From Aphrocallistes beatrix (taxonomy: Eukaryota; Porifera; Hexactinellida; Sceptrulophora; Aphrocallistidae), in the NCBI GenBank assembly GCA_963281255.1, contig OY725501.1:3015674-3079673 (forward strand): a stretch of DNA of 64,000 bases, written 5' to 3'. The notes under the pieces were generated by a model. That model saw only the letters and a list, made by a program, of their open reading frames with translations, did not search any database and had not been told where the DNA came from. Position 1 is the stretch's first letter. Every line of letters begins with the position of its first letter. Shown in pieces: positions 10,224-18,733 of this stretch. Made by a program: the position numbers and the translations under genes.

Positions 10224-10612
10224 CTATGGGAAAGCGGGAGCTTTCCGTTCTTGCTCTTCTTTTTTATCTATATGAAGAGATTATAATAATAATAATATTT
10301 TAAAACTAATTGATTGAAATGCTAAGTTTGTACGTGGATATTTAACTTACAGCGCTGTAGAGCTTGGAGTGCTTTTGTTAATTCTGGTTTCCTTAATTTG
10401 GTTGTGTCCCTGTATACAATATCTATGGGCCACCATTTCGGTTTTGCCTCGTCCTTCCATATTACATATTCCTTGTTGAGCCCCAACTCGTCTGGAAAAA
10501 AAAATTTTAAAGAAATATTCCAACCAACCGATCCCAGAAAAGAAGGATACCTACTTTGGCTGTGTACAACTGCCTCCCTAACAGTTAAGTTCATTTCTTT
10601 GACAGTTTGCAT
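10224..10612 (-). CDS. KPKWWP minigene, paralogue 1 (80 aa, spliced)
   Basis: The three exons are complement(join(10224..10267, 10351..10491, 10555..10612)). The first donor is GTAGGT, the second GTAAGT, and both acceptors end in AG after T-rich (first) or AT-rich (second) tracts; the phases fit. The predicted protein starts MQTVKEMNLTVREAV and carries IWKDEAKPKWWPIDI and LTKALQALQR. The segment loosely recalls the KPxWWPxDI stretch of NRF1/erect-wing DNA-binding proteins, but it is far too short for that family. The paralogue at 13633-14078 has the same exon structure and a longer last exon. Substitutions in the MQTVKEM segment are partly synonymous, supporting a real coding history. It may now be a relic of a larger gene or of a mobile element. 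Confidence 0.45.
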
Positions 10613-10679
10613 AGTTGTTCTTTTTCTATTCTCTCGTTTCATTTATATTTATACATTTCTGTCTCTTTGTAGGCACGTG

Positions 10680-10749
10680 TATAATAATTATATAATTATT
10701 ATAATTATTGTGTAATAATTAGATAATAATTATAAAATAATTATATAAT
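10680..10749. repeat. AT-rich low-complexity tract
   Basis: Runs of ATAATTATATAAT-type sequence. Similar tracts occur at 11534-11660. It lies directly before the Helitron-like terminus at 10750. Confidence 0.6.
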
Positions 10750-10770
10750 AACAAGCGCGCTTCGCTTGCT
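10750..10770 (-). mobile_element. Helitron-like hairpin terminus (- orientation)
   Basis: Read on the - strand this ends AAGCAAGCGAAGCGCGCTTG, exactly the GC-rich hairpin (CAAGCG stem) that ends the tandem elements at 41485, 42221, 45601 and 46166. Only this tip is kept here, and the copied sarcoglycan 3' end follows immediately. Confidence 0.6.
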
Positions 10771-11077
10771 TACGAGATTAATTTTATTTCGAATGGGACT
10801 ATTACTCTTAGTTCGGAGAGCATTATTCTCTCCAACCTGCAAACGATCAACGCCTCTTCTAATCCTACTTTTGTCTTGAATCAGAACATTATGGAGGTGT
10901 GTGCATGTGCGGACAGTAAGAAGGTGTTTCTACGCCCAGCCCACCTGGGGAACTGTGCTACCTCTTCCTTATGCAACTAGTCAATTTATCACTTTTATTA
11001 TTCTTTATTTTGTTTTAATAATTCAACCTTATTGATTGCAATATTTTATTGATATATACTACATACCTATAATTCTC
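10771..11077 (+). pseudogene. Copied 3' end of the sarcoglycan gene
   Basis: This is about 98% identical by eye to about 8954-9260, covering the last 70 codons, the stop and about 100 bases of 3' UTR of the sarcoglycan gene. I count roughly six substitutions, including one Val-to-Ile and one Thr-to-Ala change. It has no start, promoter or membrane anchor. Since UTR and coding parts are copied together without a poly(A) tail, it is a DNA-level copy and not a processed transcript. It abuts a Helitron-like terminus on its left, suggesting transposon-mediated capture. Confidence 0.85.
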
Positions 11078-11102
11078 TTCTTTACGTACCTATAATTCTC
11101 AT

Positions 11103-11472
11103 TTCGATCTACACCACCAAAAACCCCATGTCAACCGTTGAAAGCAAGTTTCTAGCATATTTTTGAGATTCGTTTACTTTATGTATCTAATGTAAACAAA
11201 AGTAAACAAATAATTTATCATATAGATCTGAAAATATGATATTCGAAATCTACACCCCTGAAAACCCATATCAACCGTTGGAAGCCAGGTTCTAGCCTAT
11301 TTTTGAGATTTGTTTACTTTATGTATCTATTGTAAACAAATAATTTATCATATCGATCTGAAAATATGATATTCGATTTCTACACCCCTGGAAACCTCAT
11401 GTCAACCGTTGAAAGCAAGTTTCTAGCATATTTTTGAGATTTGTTTACTTTATGTATCTAATGTAAACAAAA
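11103..11472 (+). repeat. Satellite, about three tandem ~122-bp monomers
   Basis: Monomers contain CATGTCAACCGTTGAAAGC, then TTTTTGAGATTTGTTTAC, then TGTAAACAAA. They differ from each other by a few substitutions and a short deletion. Related monomers occur singly or in pairs at about 14550, 16205, 42240, 43160 and 45230. Confidence 0.8.
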
Positions 11473-11533
11473 AATGTGGCAGCTAGCAGACACAAAAGTG
11501 TTCGCCACCCGCGCAGCGAAAGCAAGCGTTTTA
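11473..11533 (+). mobile_element. Decayed Helitron-like 3' end
   Basis: The stretch GACACAAAAGTGTTCGCCAC followed by CGCGCAGCGAAAGCAAGCG matches, with losses, the 3' ends of the elements at 45519-46724 (GGACACGAAGTGTCCGCCAG then CGCGCAGCGCAAGCAAGCG). An AT-rich tract follows. Confidence 0.5.
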
Positions 11534-11689
11534 TATAATAATTAAACAATAATAATTTTTATATAATAATTAAACAATAATTATATGATAATTATTATAT
11601 AATAATTATATAATTATTATATAATAATTATATAACTATTATATAATTATTATTATATGAATATTTTATGAGTTTCTAACGCAAACATC

Positions 11690-12715
11690 ACGTTAAAATT
11701 TGAACAAAGAGCAGTGATCAAGTTTTTCACACCGTCAGAAGATACTCTTTCATATTCCCAGGTGAAGGAATGGGCTAAGCGCTTCAATGAGGGGAGAGAG
11801 AGTCTAGAAGATGAGGCGAAATCCGGACGTCCAATCTCGGTGATCACGCCACAAAACATCGATATGGTACGGAATATAGTCGAAGATGATCCTCACTCAA
11901 CTATTCATGAGATAGCTAGTCATCTAGACATCTCAACGGGAAGTGTTGATGACGTTCTGCTCAACCATCTTGAGTTCCGAAAATGTATTCAAGGTGGGCG
12001 CCGTATACCCTTACTGAGTCCCATAGAAGTACTAGTCTGTCTTTACTGAGTCCCAGAAAAGTATTCGTCTGAGTACTCGTCATGCCAAGGAGTTGCTAAA
12101 AATATATGAATTTTCTGACTATCTCAGGTTATCCGAAGTGTGCACAGGAGATGAAACCTGGATTGAGCACGCTGTGCCGTTGAGAAAGGAGCAAAGCAAA
12201 ACCTGGCTCCCGAAAAGTGCCACACCCAACACTTATCCTAGGCCCGACTTCCGGGCATTGAAGGTTCTGTGATGCATATTTTTTGATGTGGATGGTATAG
12301 TGGCTTCTATATGTTTTCCTAAAAAGCAGAGTATCACGGCACAATTCTATATAGACGACTGCTTAACAGAAGTCGAAAACACATTATTCGAAGCGACCGT
12401 GCCGCAGGACCAAAGGAATCCGATTATTGCACGATAACGCTCGACCCCATAAAACCAAGGTTGTCGGAGATAAGTTCAGAGCCATTGGGATGGTTGAGTT
12501 ACCCCATCCACCATATAGCCCTGACTTATCGCCCTGTGATTTTGGACTATTTGACACCGTAAAAAAACACTTGTCAGGAAAGTTTTCCACACTCGAATAT
12601 CCCTTGGTTATGAAATACATAAGATCCTAAAATCCATCCCCCCGGAAGAGTTTAAAAAGACATTTCAGATGTGGATAGAGAGACTAAAGTTGTGCGTTTT
12701 ACAAAAGGGAGAGTA
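11690..12715 (+). pseudogene. Dead mariner-family transposase
   Basis: An N-terminal helix-turn-helix part is open at 11714-12049 (SQVKEWAKRFNEGRESLEDE, SGRPISV). Shifts then break the frame. The catalytic part is recognisable in pieces: GDETWIEHAV near 12150, FFDVDG near 12285, HDNARPHKT near 12429 and PPYSPDLSPCDFGLF near 12510, the hallmark order of mariner DDD transposases. At least one frameshift and an in-frame stop separate these pieces, so no active enzyme can be made. I could not fix the terminal inverted repeats because the left flank is simple AT repeat. Confidence 0.85.
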
Positions 12716-12959
12716 GTTTGAGCATACTATGTGTTGTTTGTTATCATATAGTACTATTATTTCAGTTTTTATGGCGATGGGCCTGAAATATATTGAGTGC
12801 CCTAAGTATAATAAAATTAAGATATCTGTTATAAGTTGTGGCGGCTTTGAAGTATTAATAACAATGACATATATTGTCGTGTCGTACAATGATTTCTATT
12901 GTGAGATGAAGTCATATATATTGTATACAAAAGGTGTGAAAATTTGTATTCCATTTTTT

Positions 12960-13110
12960 GCAAAGGTGTGAAAATTTCGCCTAGATCGAACTTAATCCTA
13001 GTCATATCATTCGACACCTTCATGCCAATTTTCTAATCTCTACGACTTGCCAATTCTTCAATCAATTCTGACAAATAAAAAATCCTTGCGTTTTAATATC
13101 TATATTAATA
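12960..13110 (-). mobile_element. Diverged 5' part of Helitron-like element (inverted)
   Basis: On the - strand this reads like the first 150 bases of the elements at 40714 and 41506: ATTAAAAC, a GGATTTTTT run, then GAATTGATTGAAGAATTGG, AAGTCGTAGAGAT and TTCACACC. It is truncated and diverged, next to the dead mariner. Confidence 0.6.
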
Positions 13111-13129
13111 TATTAATTAACACCACCAC

Positions 13130-13480
13130 TACAAAGCTTTGTTTAAAGATATAAATAAGATCTCAACGACTAATATAGGGTATTTCCCCATGTAGTATCC
13201 GATTTTATAATAATAATAATAATAATAATAATTCACACCTTTTGAAAAAATCTTGTTTTAAGCTAAAAGCGAGTTCTCAATTGCTAATATAGGATGTTTT
13301 GATATGTAGATTCCGAATTTCGTACTTTGAAGTGATAATATGTGAATGTTATGAGTTGCTACATAAGTTTATATATATACGTTCACACCTTTTGAAAATA
13401 TTATTACTTTGAGTTAAAAGCGAGTTCTCAACGGCTAATATAGGATATTTATGCACAGAAAGCTGGTATTTGGCATGTGA
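13130..13480 (+). repeat. Diverged short repeats
   Basis: A segment with TTCACACCTTTTGAAAA, then AAAAGCGAGTTCTCAA and GCTAATATAGGAT recurs near 13232 and 13381, with a weaker copy near 13140. No gene is seen. Confidence 0.5.
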
Positions 13481-13632
13481 GAGTTTTATTGGCTATGGCT
13501 TCACTTAATAATTTTGGTGATTTGTAAAATTTATTGCAATTATTTGGAATTTTTTAAAATGTTCCTATATTTCTTATTAACATAATTATCACACAGAAAC
13601 ACACACAGCACAAACAAAACAAATAATCTAAA

Positions 13633-14078
13633 TTAATCGCTTTGCGGTTCAATGGTTGTTTCTGAAATTAAAGACCATGTTAGGTCTGCTCGGAATTCGA
13701 GACGAGGAGCTGTTTGTTTCCGCTCTTCTTCCTTTTTATCTATATGAAAAGATAATAATAATATTTTAAAACTAATTGATTGAAATGCAAAGTTTGTACA
13801 TGGATATTTTAACTTACAGCGCTGTAGTGCTTGGAGTGCCTTTATTGATTCATGTCTCCTTAATTTGGTTGTGTCCCTGTAGACCACATCTACGGGCCAC
13901 CATTTCGGCTTCGCCTCATCCTTCCAGATGATATATCCTTTATTGAGCCCCATCTCGTCTGAAAAAAATAGCATTAGGAAATATTCTAACCAGCCGATAC
14001 CAGAAAAGAAGGATACTTACTTTGGGTTTGTATAACTGCCGCCCTGACAGCTAGGTGCATTTCCTTGACAGTTTGCAT
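13633..14078 (-). CDS. KPKWWP minigene, paralogue 2 (101 aa, spliced)
   Basis: The exons are complement(join(13633..13739, 13818..13958, 14021..14078)), with GTAAGT donors at both introns, a T-rich TTTCAG acceptor at the first and ATATAG at the second. The 306-base frame is open from ATG to TAA. The protein starts MQTVKEMHLAVRAAV, contains IWKDEAKPKWWPVDV and YRDTTKLR, and ends in an acidic tail. The introns are only 62-78 bases. The middle exon is the same length (141 bases) as in the paralogue at 10224-10612. I do not recognise the family with confidence; a weak resemblance to the KPxWWPxDI part of NRF1/EWG proteins is noted. It may be an exon cluster of a mobile element, since both copies lie among transposon debris. 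Confidence 0.5.
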
Positions 14079-14125
14079 ACTTATCTATATGAAAAAACAA
14101 ATATATTTTAAAACTAATTGATTGA

Positions 14126-14215
14126 AATGCTTTGTACATGGATATTTTAACTTACAGCGCTGTAGAGCTTGGAGTACTTTTGTTAGTTCTGCCTTTCTCA
14201 ATTTAGTTGTCTTTG
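14126..14215 (-). pseudogene. Third KPKWWP-gene fragment
   Basis: It encodes only the end of the middle exon (TTKLRKAELTKVLQALQR) followed by a GTAAGTT donor and an intron like those of the two minigenes. The sequence upstream is unrelated, so this is a broken copy directly preceding paralogue 2. Confidence 0.6.
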
Positions 14216-14978
14216 TGGGGGGATACGGACATTTCGGTATGTGGAATTCAGTACAGGATATTTCAGTATGTGGATAATTGGAAGAAGTTTGTAATACGTA
14301 TTATGGCTCTTTAATAAAGGTTGACTATAAATTTAGTCGTAAGGTGAAAAATTAATTAACAAGGATTTGAATATTGATATAAAGTTAGAAAATGTATTAA
14401 TTAATGTAAGTAGTATAGGTAGTATGAAATAAATAAATAGAAAACAACGAAAGAACTATGACTCATGCGTACCAATTCTATGAGCCACACCACGTATAAA
14501 CTCAATTGGTTCTCTATGTAGGTATCCCAGGATCAGATTTTTAAGACCACACCCCCAAAACCCTATGTCAACCGTTGGAAACTAGTCTCTAGCCAATTTT
14601 TGCGACATTTCGCATTTACGACATATCCATAAATCTCAATTTGGCAGGATCTAAATGCTGGTCCGAAATATTGAAGATTGGGTCAACAATACTGGTACTT
14701 GGGCGACGGATCTGGAGATATTTGCTACGGCCTTATCATTAGAGACAGAGACAGATAATTGGGGTTGGGTTTTCGGGTAAAGGCCATAATTTAGATAGGT
14801 TTTTGCAGGAGCCAACTACTTATGGAATCTATATTCGAAATTTGGGTTTGCTACTATGGACCTATATTGTCACTTCAACCAAAACCAGACATCTCCCTTT
14901 CGAATATCTAACCTAGCACTAGACATTGGGAGGGATAGTGTATCTGGTATTGCGGAAATGGTTCAACTTTTCGAAAAA

Positions 14979-15062
14979 GGAAATAGTTCGACTTTTTATC
15001 ATTGGGATTAATGGTGGTTTTCATGTGAACTATTTCCTTTTTTGGAAAGTCGAACTATTTCC
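14979..15062. repeat. Perfect 17-bp inverted repeat
   Basis: GGAAATAGTTCGACTTT at 14979-14995 is exactly complementary to 15046-15062, with a 50-base loop. Two more half-matching copies of the arm occur on either side (near 14954 and 15072). It may be a foldback element core. Confidence 0.7.
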
Positions 15063-15302
15063 GGTTTTTGTGCGAACTATTTCCACCATACCAAGCGTCT
15101 ATTACCAGCTGCCTCCAAAAGGCACCCTACACAAGATGAGATATTCCTAGATGTGTATATTTTTACTTTTTTCGCCCAATACAAGCACACTTCGACTCCA
15201 TTAGGTTTGATTGAAACCATAATTAGGGAATTCGAAAATAGGATTTGCGAACCTTTATTTCCTAATAACATATGTAGAAGGAATTTTTTACATATACGTA
15301 TA

Positions 15303-15458
15303 CAGTAAAACCTCCAATTATGGAACACTTTTGGGACTGTTGGAAAGTGTTCCTAATATGTGTTCCTTGATAAGAGGTCTGCCTAAAGGATAGGAAAAAA
15401 TCGGGACTTAAAAAAGGTGTCCCCTAAGCGGAGGTGTTCCCTAATGGAAGTTTTACTG
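15303..15458. mobile_element. pogo/Tc1-like MITE (156 bp)
   Basis: It begins CAGTAAAACCTCCAATTA and ends with the near-complement TGGAAGTTTTACTG, flanked by TA on both sides (15301-15302 and 15459-15460), as expected for the Tc1/mariner superfamily. Inner sequence alternates GTGTTCC-type motifs. It is non-coding. The element at 42349-43152 has the same outer terminus. Confidence 0.75.
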
Positions 15459-16071
15459 TATATAATACGTTTTCTGTTTCTGAAGCCCCCTCTCCTTTTT
15501 CAAAATTAGTATTTTTTAATTATATTGCACAGAAACTCATATTATTTCTTATTTTATTTATTTCCTTCGTATTATGTCTCTCAAATTTTTGATGTATCTT
15601 CATTATTTTTGATTCATTAATTGATTGTATTTGTCTTGATTTTTTACCTCTTCATAGTTAACATTAGAATATCTTTTTATTTAATCTCAAAGTATGCAAG
15701 AACAAAGGGCGGTGAGTGACTCAAAATGAAGACTCATTACTATGCACTTCCTTGAATTATGATTGACTTAACTCTTATAATATACTCATCGCTTGAAAAG
15801 ATCCAAGAGTCAAGACTAATCATTTAGAAAAAGCCCATCACCTATGGAATTCTTAAAAACAAGCTTAAATATTTATACGTATTACTTAAATATGCATTGA
15901 CTATTATTGAAATTATAATTCTGTTAACAAATTAATTACCCTCAATACTTTATATTCTTCATCTTATCGCTATATAGCAGTAGTGTAGCTTCAGGGATCA
16001 TGCAAATGCTGATGAATATTTCGAAGTTAGACGACTAATGGGAAGGGCTTATGAGACGTCGGTCAGAATAC

Positions 16072-16185
16072 GTTATGTCCCGATTAAGCGGAGGACCCTA
16101 TTAACTGAAAATATTTTGTATTGACTTCTATGTGTGAAAGTTATTCCGGTCCTGCCAAAAGTGATCCAATTAAGCGTATCCCGAT
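16072..16185 (-). repeat. Transposon-end-like repeat (copy 2 of 2)
   Basis: This is the inverted, diverged copy of 9284-9390; both contain GTCAGGACC/GGCAGGACC and ACAAAATATTTTC in the same order. Boundaries are approximate. Confidence 0.5.
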
Positions 16186-16204
16186 TGACCGGAGTTCCCA
16201 ATTA

Positions 16205-16285
16205 GGCAATTTATTTGTTTACTTTTTTTTACAATGGATACATAAAGTAAACAAATCTCAAAAATATGCTAGAAACTAACTTTTT
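16205..16285 (-). repeat. Satellite monomer piece
   Basis: Contains the inverse of the TTTGTTTACTTTATGTATC part of the ~122-bp satellite seen at 11103-11472. Confidence 0.6.
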
Positions 16286-16978
16286 TTTATTCCTAATATT
16301 GCATTATCTAATCTATCGATTCTGAATTTGTTGATATCTCCCGCGACTCAGCCACTCAAAGTGCTCGCTAGCCTCGCTACGTACGCAAGTGCGCAAATCG
16401 CGCTTATAATTACTAAAACGATTTCATTCCTATTTGAAAGTTATTCAACAATTTCACATTTGAAAACCTATTTTATTACGTAGATGTTTGTAAATATAAA
16501 AATCGAAACGGATATTCTCGAATTGAATGTTTGTATTTTAATTTCATTCTTAATCTAGTCGAATCCCATATGAAGAGCTGATAATCATCAACATGTACCC
16601 CAAACAAATCAGTTTTCATAGTTCAACCTGGAGGAGGGTCTCGAGCATAGAGTTGAAACTTGTGTCTTACTCTGTAGTGATGTATACCAATTCTGGAGTT
16701 TATGTCTTGTAAGGTATTATGTAATGACTGATTATAGTTTAATTGGGAACTCCTCAATTACAAACTTTTTGATGAAACATGATTGATAATTATACTCTCC
16801 TACAAATTTCAAAGTCATTCTTTAGGATGTATTGTGTGTGAGGTAGAATGGCTTTTCTCCTGACTGCAGATTTGGGAGTTCTGAAACAATAGACGTATAT
16901 AAATGCAGGCATGTTATCACTATATATATATCATCTATTCAGACATTGGCATTCTGTATATTGTAACTACTGTATGCA

Positions 16979-17959
16979 ATGGTTGATGCGGAGAATCATT
17001 CCAATTACACAATCTCCGAAGAAGTGTGGATTATTCTTGAGGTGGGTACATTCTTTTTGTTGATTGCAGAAGTGTTGGTTTTCGCAGTTTTTGTTGATGT
17101 TATCCGCTTCACTTTTAAGAATAAGAAGAGTACAACTGTTGTTTTCCAAATTCTAGGTTCGTTCGCTGGGGGCGTGATTGTTTCAGCTGGGTTTTTGCAT
17201 CTGTTGCATGAGGGATTGGAGAGATTTGATGAGTATACCCCCGACCTCACCTATCCATTCGGCGTACTGATAGTAATGCTCGTCATATCTCTGTTACTCG
17301 TCAATGATAAGGTTATCACTATTCTTCTGAACCTGCGTACGAAGCCGAAATCTGGAAAGAAAGAAGGTAATGGAAATGTAAGCGAAGTTACTTCACCTCT
17401 ACTCACGCAGAATTCAATCCGGGACTTTGAGAATTCGCTAACACAGAGTCATCATCATGAAGTGAAGGCAATCGTCCAGCTGGGTGAGGAAGGAATGAAG
17501 AGCTACTCTGGGGTCATTCTTGTGGCGGCTTTTAGCCTCCATTCCGTCATTGAAGGCCTGGGATTAGGCGCAATGGATAAGCTATTCGATTTCATCATCA
17601 CTCTTACTTTTATTTCTCTCCACAGGACCATTGGCACTTTATCCATCGCTGTAGCGCTCATGGAATCCAACGTTCTTAAAAAACGCATTCCTTACTACAT
17701 TATCTTCTTTATTTTCGCGTTCGTAGAGCCAATCGCGTTCGCTATCGGTGCTATCCTGAAAGATCTGTTATTCTCACCCCTCATCACTTCTATCTTCCAG
17801 TGTCTGACTGCTGGAACGTTTATTTTCATCGGTTTGAAGGAGATAATCCCTCTTTTCTTTGACTCGGAGCAAACAGTTGTCGTTGAAATTCTCAAAATTT
17901 TCGCATTTGTATCTGGAGTTACTTCAGTAGCTTGCATCCTCCTTCTCGATAGAGATTAG
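16979..17959 (+). CDS. ZIP-family (SLC39A1-3-like) metal transporter
   Basis: This single-exon protein of 326 residues is typical in length for the ZIP I/II group. There are about eight hydrophobic segments, a His-containing cytoplasmic loop (QSHHHE near residue 160) and the conserved helix IV signature HSVIEGLGLG near residue 188. Helix V has HRTIGTLSIA where most ZIPs have HKxxxxxSLG, a small variation in the metal-binding helix. ZIP proteins move zinc or iron into the cytosol. Extra residues before the first membrane segment include NHSNYT, two potential N-glycosylation sites. The start follows a TATA-like run by about 55 bases. Confidence 0.88.
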   Translation: MVDAENHSNYTISEEVWIILEVGTFFLLIAEVLVFAVFVDVIRFTFKNKKSTTVVFQILGSFAGGVIVSAGFLHLLHEGLERFDEYTPDLTYPFGVLIVMLVISLLLVNDKVITILLNLRTKPKSGKKEGNGNVSEVTSPLLTQNSIRDFENSLTQSHHHEVKAIVQLGEEGMKSYSGVILVAAFSLHSVIEGLGLGAMDKLFDFIITLTFISLHRTIGTLSIAVALMESNVLKKRIPYYIIFFIFAFVEPIAFAIGAILKDLLFSPLITSIFQCLTAGTFIFIGLKEIIPLFFDSEQTVVVEILKIFAFVSGVTSVACILLLDRD

Positions 17960-18733
17960 TATTTGATCTGATGTTTTACATTTACGTACGTAGCTGTTCC
18001 ACTTTGTATTTTATTGTTTTATAATTGTATTAATACACGTTGTACTTTTAAACTGCATAATTGCTGTATGGAATATAAGTGTCCCAAAACAACGACATTT
18101 GGACATATGGTTATGTCTGATAAGGAGAAACCTTCGGATTTGAATTCGAAATTAGTACTGAATAGATTATGTAATGATATCCTTGTATCTTTTTCGCTTA
18201 CCTTTTATATACATACAAGAGTGAATAGACTATCCTAGTTAATATTATCTCTAATTTTGAGTGACTTCACGACGTTTTAAAGTGAATTATGACACAGTTA
18301 AGAGTTCCCCTAATAGAGAATCTGAAATGTGTTCAAAACAGCTTTCTATTTTCCAAATTTGCACTAAACATAATTTTTAAAGTAATCTCTTTGCTCAGAC
18401 TCAAATGCAGTGACCACTTCCTCAAAAAGCAATTGACGCATACTTTAATCAACCGCTCTGTTATTTGGGAACTTTTATTTAGGCCACAAATATGCACATT
18501 ACTTTGACATAGTTCCCACTGAACAATTGTTCATCACGAGACTGAGATCGCTTTAAATCGCAATAGATACTAGATGAAACATAAAATTTTAAGAATTAAT
18601 TAATTATTTCATTTATGCCCTATGCTACATACAATGTATCAAAAAACTTTTTTACAGAAATTCCTATATTTAATTTGTATCAGTATTTTATTTATAACTA
18701 TCCTTGCTATTGCGCCATACTTGCTTCTTGCAA
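17960..18733. other. Intergenic region
   Basis: AT-rich spacer. The small open frames here show no family features and are probably chance. No repeat was recognised. Confidence 0.4.

Larger units (their letters stand above)
14216..16978. other. Gene-free, repeat-rich interval
   Basis: I see no credible gene. It holds a satellite remnant near 14550-14600, a 17-bp perfect inverted repeat (14979-15062), a 156-bp pogo-like element (15303-15458), an inverted repeat copy (16072-16185) and another satellite piece (about 16205-16285). A TATATATATA run at about 16920 lies some 55 bases before the ZIP gene ATG. Confidence 0.5.

Noticed and set aside
14926-15328. Short open frames between the minigenes and the pogo-like element
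   Set aside because: They lie over inverted repeats and transposon ends and show no protein family features.
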